Shown here piece after piece: positions 46,085 to 54,989 of a stretch of 64,000 nucleotides of DNA. The translations under genes were made by a program, and so were the position numbers. Source of the DNA: Parerythrobacter lacustris. Its GTDB lineage: Bacteria > Pseudomonadota > Alphaproteobacteria > Sphingomonadales > Sphingomonadaceae. The stretch lies in the NCBI RefSeq assembly GCF_024626475.1, contig NZ_JANKHH010000002.1:16589-80588 (forward strand). The letters run 5' to 3'. Position 1 is the first letter of the stretch; each line of letters opens with the position of its first letter. The notes under the pieces are model-generated. The model saw only the letters and a program-made list of their open reading frames with translations, searched no databases and was not told where the DNA came from.

Positions 46085-46351
46085 CATTTCCGGTATCGCT
46101 GCGAGCCCGGGCCAGAGGCGACGTCGAAAGGCGACACTAAGGCGACACCAAAACCATACACCGCGCTGAGTGAGGTCGTTGTGGAATTGCGTCACGATTT
46201 CAAAGAGCAGCAAGAAAGCTAGCAGCGGAGGGGGATGTAGGAAAATGATTGTTTCCTCCACTGCAGGAACTCCCGCACGATGGCGGTCCAGATATGGGCA
46301 GACGATACCCTTTCCCGCCGGCCGCGAATCCGCCGATCGCAGGCGAATCGC

Positions 46352-46801
46352 CTATCTCACCGCGCGCGCGGCCTGAGGCTCCAGTTTCACCAGCCACACC
46401 TGCGGCTGGGTAAACAGCCGCATCGGGAGCAGGCTGGTGCCGAGACCTGCGCCCACCACCAGCACCTTGCCCGCTTCATCGACCCGCCCGCAAGAATACC
46501 GGTCGCCATAGTCGGACATCGTCGCAGGCGCGCCGCCCCACGGGTAGGCGATCTGGCCGCAATGCGTATGGCCCGCGAGCACCAGCGGCACCGAATTGGG
46601 GACGTTGGGAAACGGGTCGGGGCTGTGGCTCAACAGGATCCGCGCGCCTCGCAACCGGTCCATCGCCGCAAGTGTCGCGGGCAGGTCGTCGCGACCGGTT
46701 GCTGGTGTCTCGAATACTGTGTCCGACGTATCCTGATACCACACATTTACTCTGGCGATTATGCCCAAGGTGCGCCGGTGGAGTGACGGCCTTGAATTCA
46801 A
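46352..46801 (-). pseudogene. Metallophosphoesterase, C-terminal fragment
   Basis: Only the C-terminal third of a calcineurin-like (YkuE-type) phosphoesterase remains. RDDLPATLAAM, ILLSHSPDPFP and VLAGHTHCGQI (metal ligands) are followed by the normal C-terminus. The N-terminal metal-binding motifs (DxH, GDxxD, GNHD) are absent. The frame upstream of about residue 35 (46700) does not look like the family. The fragment abuts the accessory segment that carries the ATP-grasp gene, so the gene was probably cut when that DNA arrived or was deleted. Confidence 0.75.
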
Positions 46802-46868
46802 TTCAAGGATAGAGGTAAAGAGAATCGTTCAGTCTGATTCCTTTGCTTACCTTTTGCTCGATTGCCCG

Positions 46869-46888
46869 ATAGAATATGCGTATTCTAT
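46869..46888 (+). promoter_or_regulatory. 20-bp palindrome upstream of the ATP-grasp gene
   Basis: ATAGAATA-TGCG-TATTCTAT is a perfect inverted repeat with 8-base arms, 63 bases before the chosen ATP-grasp start. It has the size and symmetry of a dimeric repressor site. No regulator is encoded next to it. Confidence 0.5.
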
Positions 46889-46951
46889 GATTGAGCATGG
46901 CCGGGCATGCATTTTTGGGGCCGACGAAGGCCATTTGAAAAAGGGTCGCAA

Positions 46952-48196
46952 ATGTCTCAGTCTGTCGTGATTGTCGAGCCATATTCCAGTGGCGCACTCC
47001 TTGCCGAGCGCTTTCGACGATTGGGATATCAATGTATCGCGCTCCACTTGCGACCTCTTAGCGGTACTCTATCCGCTTCCTTCCGGTCGAATGATTTTGT
47101 CCGCTCGATTACTTACACGGGTCGCCCTGAAGAACTGTTGCGCGAGTTGGGCGAGTTCGAACTTGCGGCAATCGTTCCAGGTCAGGAGGCTGGTGTCGAT
47201 CTCGCAAACGCGATGAGCGCGCAGCTCGGATTGGCGCACAACGATCCGGCAATGGCCTTTGCCCGGCGCGATAAATACAATATGCATCAGGCAATCAACG
47301 CAGCCGGATTGCGTAATATCGATCAGATCAAGGCGAGCGATTTCAGCGAGGTCGAAAGGTGGCTGACCGCCCGAAGCTCTTGGCCGGTCGTGATCAAGCC
47401 GGTCTTATCGGGTGGCACCGATGGTGTGCGGATCTGCGACAATGTGACGCAAGCCCGCGATGCGTTCGAAAGCGAAATCGGCAAGGTAAATTTGCTGGGA
47501 TTTCGCAACGAGGAGATGCTGGCGCAGGAGCTGGTCGAAGGCGTCGAGTACGCTATCGACACCGTCAGCGGCGGGGGCAGGCACAAGGTCGTCAGTGTCG
47601 CGCGCTATGCGAAGGAAAGAGGGGTAAACGGAGGTCCGATCTACCGCAGCATGTGTTTCATTCCACCGCAGGAATGGTGCGAATTCGCGGATCTGATCGA
47701 ATACAGCTTCGGGGTGCTGGATGCGCTGGGCGTAAAGGTCGGTCCGAGCCACACGGAAGTCTTCGTCGATGATGCGGGTCCGGTCCTTGTCGAGTCCGGA
47801 GCGCGATTGTGTGGGGCAATGGTCCCGCGTTATGTCGACGCGATCTCAACGGTGTCGCCGCTCGATCTGGCAATTGCATCATACGTCGATCCGGTGAGAT
47901 TTGCATCCATGTGCAGTCTGGAATGCCGATACACCGACCATCTCGAAGTCGTCATGCTGAAGAATTTCCAGTCGGGAACGGTGAAGTCCGTACCCGGCAA
48001 GGCGGCACTGGAGACGCTCGGCACGGTGCGGGACGTTTTTTGGTATGCGTCACCCGGCGGCCAGGTGAAGCCGACCAACGACCTGCTCTCAAGCCTCGGA
48101 CTCGTCTTTCTGACGGGTCCGGCCGACCTGGTCGCAAGCGACATGACCAACATTCGGGAGATGGAGGCAGCAGGCTCTCTTATTGCCATCGATTAG
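46952..48196 (+). CDS. ATP-grasp domain ligase
   Basis: 414-residue ATP-grasp enzyme, a fold that joins a carboxylate to an amine or thiol through an acyl phosphate. The N-terminal region (VVIVEPYSSGALLAERFRRL) is Rossmann-like. The ATP-binding part has WPVVIKPVLSGGTDGVRI and the Mg-binding stretch HTEVFVDDAGPVLVESGARL. The length is like that of BacD-type dipeptide ligases from natural-product clusters, but the substrate is unknown. The ATG at 46952 has a weak AAGGG upstream. GC content is lower and codons less biased than in core genes. The PhzF and GNAT-like genes stand convergently beside it. Confidence 0.85.
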   Translation: MSQSVVIVEPYSSGALLAERFRRLGYQCIALHLRPLSGTLSASFRSNDFVRSITYTGRPEELLRELGEFELAAIVPGQEAGVDLANAMSAQLGLAHNDPAMAFARRDKYNMHQAINAAGLRNIDQIKASDFSEVERWLTARSSWPVVIKPVLSGGTDGVRICDNVTQARDAFESEIGKVNLLGFRNEEMLAQELVEGVEYAIDTVSGGGRHKVVSVARYAKERGVNGGPIYRSMCFIPPQEWCEFADLIEYSFGVLDALGVKVGPSHTEVFVDDAGPVLVESGARLCGAMVPRYVDAISTVSPLDLAIASYVDPVRFASMCSLECRYTDHLEVVMLKNFQSGTVKSVPGKAALETLGTVRDVFWYASPGGQVKPTNDLLSSLGLVFLTGPADLVASDMTNIREMEAAGSLIAID

Positions 48197-48243
48197 CGAG
48201 CAATCACTTGTGGGATGGCCCCGGCTCCGGTTACCGCCTGTCC

Positions 48244-49110
48244 TTAGGCTCGTTCCGCTCCAATGTGCCTGACCGTGCCTTCTATCGCGACACCCTTCAA
48301 AAGCATTTCGGGAATCGTAGCGGTGATCGTGCACGCTTGTCCCATATCTTCGCCCTGCACGATTTGGATGACACTTCCCGCCAGCCAACCACACTCCCGC
48401 AAATAGCCGCACAGGGCCGCTGCCGCAGCGCCGGTTGCTGGATCTTCATAGACACCGCCGACAGGGAAAAAATTGCGGGCATGGAACCGGTCTTCCTGTT
48501 CCATGTGGACAAAGGCGAGCGTCGTGAACCCGTGTTCTCGCGACAATTTGAGCCCTCGTTCGAAAGCATATCCGATCTGGCGCAAGGAGTCGCGGCTGGA
48601 GACGAAGACAAAGCTGTGATCCAGGCCAGCCGAGGCAACGGTGGGTTGCAAGCGACTGTCGAGATCGGAGCGCCGTAGACAGAAGATATCCATCATCTCC
48701 GACATGACCGACGGAGCCAGCGGACCGACGGTGCAACGGGCAGACGCAAAGCCTGCTCGCCAGTTGCGACCGAGCCTATCGCCGAAGATTTTCAGTCTGG
48801 TTCCCGCAGCAGTCTGAATCTGGAAACGTCCGTCTCCGAACCGTTCGGCCAGAACGCCGCCAAGAGCAATTGTCGCATGGCCGCAGAAAGCGACCTCTGC
48901 CTTGGGCGCGAAATAACGCACCGCGAAACCATCGACAGAGGGGACCACGAACACGGTTTCCGAATATCCGACATCGGCGGCAATACTTTGCATCTCGGCA
49001 TCGGAGGGCCAGGCATCGAGCAAGACAACACCGGCAGGATTTCCGCCTGAATTCCCGTCAGCGAACGCTGCCACGCGTTGCACTTCGATCCCGGCTGAGC
49101 TCTGGACCAT
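48244..49110 (-). CDS. PhzF family isomerase/epimerase-like protein
   Basis: About 288 residues from the ATG at 49110 (an upstream ATG at 49125 overlaps the neighbouring gene by 4 bases and is also possible). The catalytic Glu is in DVGYSETVFV. The conserved AFCGHATIALGG and the C-terminal EDPATGAAAAALCGYL motifs are intact, so the enzyme should be active. PhzF itself isomerises a phenazine precursor, but most family members act on unknown substrates. No phenazine genes are present here. It is convergent with the ATP-grasp gene. Confidence 0.9.
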   Translation of the reverse strand: MVQSSAGIEVQRVAAFADGNSGGNPAGVVLLDAWPSDAEMQSIAADVGYSETVFVVPSVDGFAVRYFAPKAEVAFCGHATIALGGVLAERFGDGRFQIQTAAGTRLKIFGDRLGRNWRAGFASARCTVGPLAPSVMSEMMDIFCLRRSDLDSRLQPTVASAGLDHSFVFVSSRDSLRQIGYAFERGLKLSREHGFTTLAFVHMEQEDRFHARNFFPVGGVYEDPATGAAAAALCGYLRECGWLAGSVIQIVQGEDMGQACTITATIPEMLLKGVAIEGTVRHIGAERA

Positions 49111-49121
49111 GCTGCGAAGCC

Positions 49122-49490
49122 TCACTCGTCATCCTTGAGCAGAGCCATCATCAGCAGGTCATGGTAATCTCCGCCCACCCGCATGCCGCGGCGCTTCACG
49201 CCTTCTTCGGCGAAACCGTATTTGCGATAGACTTCGATCCCTCTGGCGTGGCGTGTGCTGACCTGGAGCGAGAGCCGTGTCAGCATCGGGTTGCTTCTGA
49301 AGAATTCGATCGCCAAGTCCATCAGCTTACGGGAAACACCGGTGCCCCATGCTTCCTTGAGGACCGAGATACGCAGCTCGGCCTGATGTTGCAGACGGGG
49401 AAATGTCGAGCTTTCGAGCATACAGATTCCGACTATCCTTTCGCCCTCGACTGCAACGAAGAATGCTTCGTTGGTATTTCGCGCAGTGCG
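49122..49490 (-). pseudogene. GNAT acetyltransferase, N-terminally truncated
   Basis: The readable GNAT part begins NTNEAFFVAVEGERIVGICM and includes the acetyl-CoA loop LKEAWGTGVSRKLMDLA and YRKYGFAEEGVKR, then ends normally. The first 40-50 residues of a GNAT domain are missing. Upstream of about 49480 the frame becomes nonsense (Cys/Arg-rich), while a different frame there encodes another protein. The C-terminus lies 4 bases before the PhzF upstream start. It is probably the remnant of a deletion that joined two genes. Confidence 0.65.
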
Positions 49491-49696
49491 GTGTACCGGG
49501 TGGCGCAATTGCCCGTCGCAAGGGCAAAGGACATGGTTCCCTGATAGACTTGGGGAAAGATCGTCAGCAGCAGCGCCTGGTAATCCCTTCTGGTCCACGC
49601 TCCGGCCTTGACCGCAGAGATCACATCGTTCCGCGAGAAGTTGGTGATCGCGGTTTGCGCGACTTCCCGAAGCTGGTCGATTTGGGCCGAGTTCAT
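49433..49696 (-). pseudogene. N-terminal fragment of a possible heme-oxygenase-like or related protein
   Basis: The ATG at 49696 opens a frame reading MNSAQIDQLREVAQTAITNF, then RRDYQALLLTIFPQVYQGT and TGNCATRYTALRE. Its all-helical character recalls heme-oxygenase-like (TenA/PqqC-type) metalloenzymes, but this is a weak resemblance. After about residue 73 the frame runs into the DNA of the GNAT gene in the wrong phase and soon stops. The protein is therefore a truncated fragment, not a complete enzyme. Confidence 0.5.
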
Positions 49697-49754
49697 GCAA
49701 TCTCCCGAGATTTGCCGAAAAATTCATCCATTGTCTTTGCTTGCGTCCGGGCCG

Positions 49755-50177
49755 TCATTTGTCCGCCCATTCGAGGTGAGACGGCAGGTCGTAAACCTCG
49801 AGCCAGGGGGCATCGTGCGACGTCCAGATATGCGCGACCGGGCGCTTGCCCGGATCGTCGTCCAGAGTGGCAACCCGCAGCACCATTTGATCAGAATTGG
49901 CCAGGACGGCCACGATCTGCGATCCGCACTGGCCGCAAAACATCCGGCGCTTGCCCGCCGACGATTCGTAGCCGCGCAGCAATTCCTCGCCTGCAGTCCA
50001 CCGGAAATCCTCCACCCGCACGCGCGCCGTCGTGGTGAACGGGGCTGCGTGGGCTTTGCGACAGGTGACGCAATGGCAATGGCCTATTGGCCCGTCCAGC
50101 CGGGCAAGGTCGTACCGAACTCCGCCGCACAGGCAGCTTCCGGCCAATCGGCCGCCATCATCGCCTGCCTCGATCAT
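49755..50177 (-). CDS. GFA (glutathione-dependent formaldehyde-activating) family protein
   Basis: 140-residue zinc-binding protein. Cysteine pairs are seen in GSCLCGGVRY, HCHCVTCRKAHAAPF and MFCGQCGSQI, the GFA/CENP-V fold. The ATG at 50177 overlaps the stop of the fatty acid hydroxylase gene by 4 bases. Most relatives lack known activity despite the family name, so formaldehyde detoxification is not implied. Confidence 0.9.
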   Translation of the reverse strand: MIEAGDDGGRLAGSCLCGGVRYDLARLDGPIGHCHCVTCRKAHAAPFTTTARVRVEDFRWTAGEELLRGYESSAGKRRMFCGQCGSQIVAVLANSDQMVLRVATLDDDPGKRPVAHIWTSHDAPWLEVYDLPSHLEWADK

Positions 50178-51007
50178 GCGGTGGTTCCACGTTGCGCCGG
50201 TACAGGATGTTCGCGACTGGTGACCTCGCGGAACACCTGTTTGTACTTCGGATGCTCTGTTTTCATCGGGCGATCCCACCAGGTGAAGTAGAGGCCGTAA
50301 TTGTGCCTGAAATGCCCGCTGTGGTGCAGGTCATGATGGGTGGTGGTGGTGAACTGGTCGAGGATGATGTTGTCGACGGTCCACCTGGGAAGAATTTCCA
50401 CGCCGGTATGCCCGAGAACGTTGCGAACAAGGGCGAACAGAACGAAGACCTGCACCACCACGGCGGGGGTCGTAACCAGCGCGAACCAGAGCGGAAAGAA
50501 GGCCGAATTTACGACGGCTTCCGACAGGTCGAACGAATAGGAAGCGAAGGGAGTGGGGTGAACCGACTTGTGATGGGTCTTGTGGAAATGCCTGAAGACG
50601 CCCGGGCGGTGAAACCAGCGGTGGGTCCAGTAAAAATAGGTGTCGTGAACCACGAGCATCAAGGAGAAAATCACCACGCACTCAATGACACCGTAGCTGC
50701 CCTTGGTATCGAGATGCATCCATCCCCCGGAAGTCCCTTTGATTACGATGAAGGCGCTCAGGGAGAATATAACCAGGCAGAGAAGCGACTGCACGATTTC
50801 GCGCTTGTAGTCCTCGCCTCGTGCAATGCCGGGCCGGATTACTCTTCCCTCCATTCGGCTTCGTCTGATCGCAAGCGCTAACAACCAAGCCGCGCCCGCA
50901 AACACGAAATACAAGACCGTTCGCCCCTCGAATATCAGAAGAAACTCTTCCAAAAGCCGGTCCCGCCCAAAATTGATCCGAAATGCAGCGTAGCGAGGAC
51001 TATTCAT
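50174..51007 (-). CDS. Sterol desaturase/fatty acid hydroxylase family protein
   Basis: 277-residue integral membrane di-iron oxygenase. The histidine clusters are HDTYFYWTHRWFHRPG, HFHKTHHKSVHPT and TTHHDLHHSGHF, which bind two irons. Several membrane segments precede them (RTVLYFVFAGAAWLLALAI and following). The ATG at 51007 gives the expected N-terminus; a longer frame from 51127 is less likely. The substrate is unknown; relatives hydroxylate fatty acids, sterols or carotenoids. Confidence 0.9.
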   Translation of the reverse strand: MNSPRYAAFRINFGRDRLLEEFLLIFEGRTVLYFVFAGAAWLLALAIRRSRMEGRVIRPGIARGEDYKREIVQSLLCLVIFSLSAFIVIKGTSGGWMHLDTKGSYGVIECVVIFSLMLVVHDTYFYWTHRWFHRPGVFRHFHKTHHKSVHPTPFASYSFDLSEAVVNSAFFPLWFALVTTPAVVVQVFVLFALVRNVLGHTGVEILPRWTVDNIILDQFTTTTHHDLHHSGHFRHNYGLYFTWWDRPMKTEHPKYKQVFREVTSREHPVPAQRGTTA

Positions 51008-51480
51008 GGTGACAAGGTGGATTCCCGTTGATCTGAAATAGGCAGAGGGAATTACTGATCTGGCCGCTCGCAGTGCGAATTCGCACCCGTCCGTGACAAT
51101 AGCGGATACCAGCAGTCTCATCGACAAAAATTGCGCTTACGCACTTTAGTGGCAGGAAGTGTAGGTTGTTCTCTTAAAGATTCATCGATTTATGCTATAT
51201 TTTTGTCCACTGACCCGGCTCAAAACAGCCCTGTGCTCCAAAGCGTCAAATGAACAGCGCCAGGCAAGAACAGGTCGGTCCCGTAGCTCACACTGCACGG
51301 ATGAAGACCGCGAGCTCTCTGTGCTGCCGTCTGGAGCGACGGCAAGAGGATCGCGCAGTTCGATCGACTTGCCAGACCTAGGCATTTCCATAGGGTGCCA
51401 GATGATCGTCGACGACCGTCGGGCGTCAAACGACCATGGGCCGGTTCTAGCGAGACGGCATGAATGCGTAGTCCTCAACC
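51008..51480. other. Gene-poor stretch between fatty acid hydroxylase and acyl-CoA dehydrogenase
   Basis: No gene is supported here. The part near 51150-51200 is AT-rich (TTCATCGATTTATGCTATAT) and could hold the promoter of the hydroxylase. The 3' part, 51200-51480, has open frames on both strands without convincing family similarity. Confidence 0.55.
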
Positions 51481-52767
51481 CTACCCGTACTTCCCGCGCT
51501 TCGGCCCTAGATAGCCGAACAGATAGGCACCGACCTTGCGCATCTGGATCTCTTCCGCACCCTCGGTGATCCGGTAGCGGCGGTGGTGGCGATAGATGTG
51601 CTCGAACGGTTTGTGCCGCGAATAGCCGATCCCGCCGTGCACCTGCATCGCCCGGTCGGCCGCTTGGCACACCAGCCGGTTGGCCCAGTAGTTGCACATG
51701 CTGACCTTGTCGGAGATAGTCTTCTCGATCTCCTCGTGCGGCATGTTGTCCATTTCCCACGCGGTCTTGTAGATCAGCAGGCGGAGCATCTCGCACTGGG
51801 TGGCGAGCTCGACCAGCGGGAACTGGATCGCCTGGTTGCGCGCCAGCTCTTCGCCGAACGGCTTGCGTTCCCGCGCATAGCGCACGCTTTCCTCCACGCA
51901 GTAGCTTGCCGCGCCGAGCGAGCTCGCCGCTTGGCGGATACGGTTCTGGTGGACGAAGCTTTGCGCCAGCGCGAGGCCACGCCCCTCGGTGCCGAGGATC
52001 GCGCTGTCGGGCACCCAGACATTGTTGACGCTGAGGCGCGGGTGGTCGGTCGGCATGTTGAAGGTCCACATCCATTCCTCGATCTTGAGGCCGGGGGTGG
52101 GGTTGGGGACGAGGAAGCAGGTGATCCCGCTGGCGTCGCCGTCCTTACCGCCGGTGCGGGCGAACATCGCGCAGTGGGTCGCGACATGCATGCCGGTGAT
52201 CCACATTTTCTCGCCATCGATCCGCCAGCCCTCGACCCCGTCGCGGGTCTCGCGCACCGCCTTGGTTTCCATGAAGGTCGCGTCGGAGCCGTGATGCGGT
52301 TCGGTCAGCCCGAATGCGACGCGGCGGGTGCCTTCGAAGCCGCCGAGGATGAATTCCTGCTTCTGCTCCTCGGTGCCGAAGGTCTCGAACATGGCGACGA
52401 AGGGAAAATTGCCGACGATGCTGTGCTCGTTCTGCAGATCGTTGTGCAGCCCCAGCCCGCGTGCGGCAAAGCGGTCGCGGATCACCGCCATCCACAGGTT
52501 GGAGCCGTCCTTGCCGCCATATTTCTTCGGCGCGGAGAAGCGCCAGTGCCCGGCTGCGTCCGCCAGCTTGCGCGACTGGCGCAGCAGGTCCTCCCAATCG
52601 TGGCGCGGCAGGCCGCCGTTCTCGAAATCGGTCCGCGCATATTCGCGTCGGTGGTCGAAGAAGCGGATGTTGTCGTCCGCCTGCTCGAGCGGGATGATTG
52701 TGTCCTCGATGAAGGCGACCAGCTCGGCGTAGTAGTCTTCCAGGTCCTGCGGGATGGTGAAATCCAT
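51481..52767 (-). CDS. Acyl-CoA dehydrogenase family protein
   Basis: 428-residue flavoenzyme oxidising acyl-CoA thioesters. FAD- and substrate-contact motifs are seen as FGLTEPHHGSDATFMETKA, WITGMHVATHC and AMQVHGGIGYSRH. The C-terminal catalytic region has the RRYRITEGAEEIQMRKVGAYLFG signature, where the base Glu lies in EGAEE. The ATG at 52767 is chosen because family proteins start there; a longer frame has no similarity. It is 4 bases downstream of the phosphotransferase gene; such pairing resembles ACAD10/11-like sets. Confidence 0.94.
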   Translation of the reverse strand: MDFTIPQDLEDYYAELVAFIEDTIIPLEQADDNIRFFDHRREYARTDFENGGLPRHDWEDLLRQSRKLADAAGHWRFSAPKKYGGKDGSNLWMAVIRDRFAARGLGLHNDLQNEHSIVGNFPFVAMFETFGTEEQKQEFILGGFEGTRRVAFGLTEPHHGSDATFMETKAVRETRDGVEGWRIDGEKMWITGMHVATHCAMFARTGGKDGDASGITCFLVPNPTPGLKIEEWMWTFNMPTDHPRLSVNNVWVPDSAILGTEGRGLALAQSFVHQNRIRQAASSLGAASYCVEESVRYARERKPFGEELARNQAIQFPLVELATQCEMLRLLIYKTAWEMDNMPHEEIEKTISDKVSMCNYWANRLVCQAADRAMQVHGGIGYSRHKPFEHIYRHHRRYRITEGAEEIQMRKVGAYLFGYLGPKRGKYG

Positions 52768-52771
52768 GCGG

Positions 52772-54127
52772 CTATTCCTCTTCTTCCATCGGCCACTGGG
52801 CCAAAGCCGCCTGAAGGGACGGATATTTCGGTGAATCTTCGCGCAACTTCGACCACACACCTCTTCGGCATTCGGCGAGAAAACCTGGAGTCCTGAGGTT
52901 CATTTCCCCGCGAAGAACCTTCAGCGCGGCAGAACGATCATCGTGGATTGTGAAATGACGATGTTCCCGCTCCACAATGCCCAAGGCGTTTCGGGCCACC
53001 GCAAGCTGGAAACGGTCATGACCCTCCAACTTGTGCTTTATTGAGCTCAGCCATTCCGAAACCGCTATCACAATCTCGTCCATCTGCGCCTCACCGTGGA
53101 GAGCGGGATTCATCTCCATCGGATCATCGATGGCCCTGTTCCGTTCAGCTTCTGGCGCATCCTCCTCCAGCAGCAGCAACAGGTCGAGTTCCTGCTCGCT
53201 GGTCCGGCGCGAGATCACCACCCGTTCCAGCATCCGGTCCTCGCCGCGTCGCCAGAAGTCGGCCATGCGGAGGCAACCCAGCGCCCACCACACCGTGCGG
53301 TAAACCGACCAGAAGCGGAACCGCGCCGGATCGACCGTGCGCCCGCTCTCGGCCTCGTAAACGGCGAAGTAGTCTTCCAGCGAACCCAGCCCGAGCGCGG
53401 GTCGGTCATACCGCGCGAAGCGCCACACCGGCATGCAGCCGAAGGCGAGGTCCTCGTGCGGGTCACCGAAATGCGCCAGCTCCCAGTCGAGCACGCCGGT
53501 CAGGTGGCTGTCCTCGCACAGGATATTGCCGAGGCGATAGTCGCCATGGCCGAGCACCGACTCGACCCGGTCGGGCACATGGTCCATCAACCAGCGCAGC
53601 CCGAGCGCGATCATCGGGCGGTCGCCGCCCGCCTCCTCGAACTGCTGCCGAAGGTTCTCGATGCCGTCGCGGTAATCGAGTTCGGGAATTTCCGGCGGCA
53701 CATCCTCGCGCCCGAGCGAATGGATGCGGGCAAGGTCGCGAGCGACCTCGGCCAGAATGCGATCGGGCTGCTCCATTGCCAGGATCGCCTTCGGATCGGG
53801 CGTGCCGGGCAGGGCGCGCATCACGAAGCCGCTGCCGATGCCGTCGCTGTCTTCCAGCACGGTGACCACTTCGGGCGCGGTCACACCGGCGCCATGCGCC
53901 GCGCGGATGACTGCCGCTTCGGTGGCATGGCCGAAAGGTCGCCCTTCCATGAAGGCGAGGCTCGGCGCGCGCCGCAGGACGTAGTCTTCGCCCCCAGCCG
54001 TAAACCGCCAGCTTTCCATCGTCGCGCCGCCGGTCAGCCGGTGCAGCGCGGATGGCTCGCCCACGCCCGCGCGCGCCATGGCCCGTACCAGCCCCTCGCG
54101 CAAATCGTCCTGCGTCATCTCTCCCAT
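52772..54127 (-). CDS. Aminoglycoside phosphotransferase-like (APH) family protein
   Basis: 451-residue kinase-like protein (possible alternative start at 54118). It has a nucleotide-loop-like N-terminus (LHRLTGGATMESWRFTAGGE), the catalytic motif VLGHGDYRLGNILCED (a Brenner-type HGDxxxxN) and GVLDWELAHFGDP (the DxD/E Mg-binding loop). The C-terminal 100 residues are an additional helical domain. Proteins of this type next to acyl-CoA dehydrogenases probably phosphorylate hydroxyacyl-CoA intermediates, as in ACAD10/11; this is inference. Antibiotic resistance is not implied. Confidence 0.88.
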   Translation of the reverse strand: MGEMTQDDLREGLVRAMARAGVGEPSALHRLTGGATMESWRFTAGGEDYVLRRAPSLAFMEGRPFGHATEAAVIRAAHGAGVTAPEVVTVLEDSDGIGSGFVMRALPGTPDPKAILAMEQPDRILAEVARDLARIHSLGREDVPPEIPELDYRDGIENLRQQFEEAGGDRPMIALGLRWLMDHVPDRVESVLGHGDYRLGNILCEDSHLTGVLDWELAHFGDPHEDLAFGCMPVWRFARYDRPALGLGSLEDYFAVYEAESGRTVDPARFRFWSVYRTVWWALGCLRMADFWRRGEDRMLERVVISRRTSEQELDLLLLLEEDAPEAERNRAIDDPMEMNPALHGEAQMDEIVIAVSEWLSSIKHKLEGHDRFQLAVARNALGIVEREHRHFTIHDDRSAALKVLRGEMNLRTPGFLAECRRGVWSKLREDSPKYPSLQAALAQWPMEEEE

Positions 54128-54245
54128 CGGCCCTGTGTTGCAGCCGCGCGGGGGCGGCACAAGCAGGCAATTGCACCCGCGACATACGTTTTCATCGCCT
54201 CCGCCCTTTGACCCCGGTCCTTCGGCTGCGTAGTCCTGCGCTTCG

Positions 54246-54989
54246 ATGGACAATCCGCGCGACCTTCCTCCACCGCCCCCAATCGATACGCTCGGTGCCA
54301 AGGGGCCGATTGCGCTGTTCCTCGACTTCGACGGGACGCTGGTGCCCATCGCGCCAACGCCCGACAGGATTGCGGTCCCGCCCGATCTTGCGAAGCGACT
54401 GGAAGAGCTCTCCGCCCGGCTCGACCACCGGATGGCGGTGGTCAGCGGGCGTTCCCCGGCCAATCTTGCCGAGCATCTCGGCCCGCTCGCGGTTGCGGTG
54501 GCCGGGTCCCACGGGGCCGCACGGCGCAAGCGCGACGGCAGCACCTTCGGCCCCGATGCGGAGCGCCTGCCGGACGCTGCGATTGGGGCAATCGAACGTA
54601 CGGCAGACCGCGCAGGCGCATTGCTCGAACGCAAGGCCCACGGGCTGGCCTTGCACTACCGCTCGGCACCCGAGAAGGAAGATGCGGTGGTCGAAGCGGC
54701 GCAAGCGCTCGCGGCCGAGCATGGCCTCGCGCTCAAGCGCGGCAAATGCGTCGTCGAATTCGTCTTGCCGGGGGCGGACAAGGGCCGGGCGGTCGAGGCT
54801 TTCATGGCCGAACCGGAATTCGCCGGAGCGATGCCCGTCTTCGTCGGCGACGACGTGACCGACGAGGACGGATTTTGCGCTGCAGCAAAAAATGGCGGCT
54901 TCGGTGTTGCGGTGGGCGAGCGCCCCAGCGATAGTGCCCTCTACCACCTCCCTGCCGTATCGGATGTCCATGCATGGCTGAAGCTTTGA
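54246..54989 (+). CDS. otsB: Trehalose-6-phosphate phosphatase
   Basis: 247-residue HAD phosphatase that makes trehalose from trehalose 6-phosphate. The HAD nucleophile motif is LFLDFDGTLVPIAPTPD, and the C-terminal GDDVTDEDGF is the typical OtsB motif. It is the first of three trehalose-related genes, and its end overlaps the next gene by 16 bases. It is divergent from the phosphotransferase gene, leaving 118 bases for promoters. Confidence 0.95.
   Translation: MDNPRDLPPPPPIDTLGAKGPIALFLDFDGTLVPIAPTPDRIAVPPDLAKRLEELSARLDHRMAVVSGRSPANLAEHLGPLAVAVAGSHGAARRKRDGSTFGPDAERLPDAAIGAIERTADRAGALLERKAHGLALHYRSAPEKEDAVVEAAQALAAEHGLALKRGKCVVEFVLPGADKGRAVEAFMAEPEFAGAMPVFVGDDVTDEDGFCAAAKNGGFGVAVGERPSDSALYHLPAVSDVHAWLKL

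Noticed and set aside
46761..46970. 69-codon frame before the ATP-grasp gene
   Set aside because: No ribosome site or similarity; it spans the palindrome and overlaps the chosen ATP-grasp start.
51182..52075. Minus-strand frame running from the gene-poor stretch into the acyl-CoA dehydrogenase gene
   Set aside because: Its second half is an out-of-frame shadow of the dehydrogenase, and the first half shows no confident domain.
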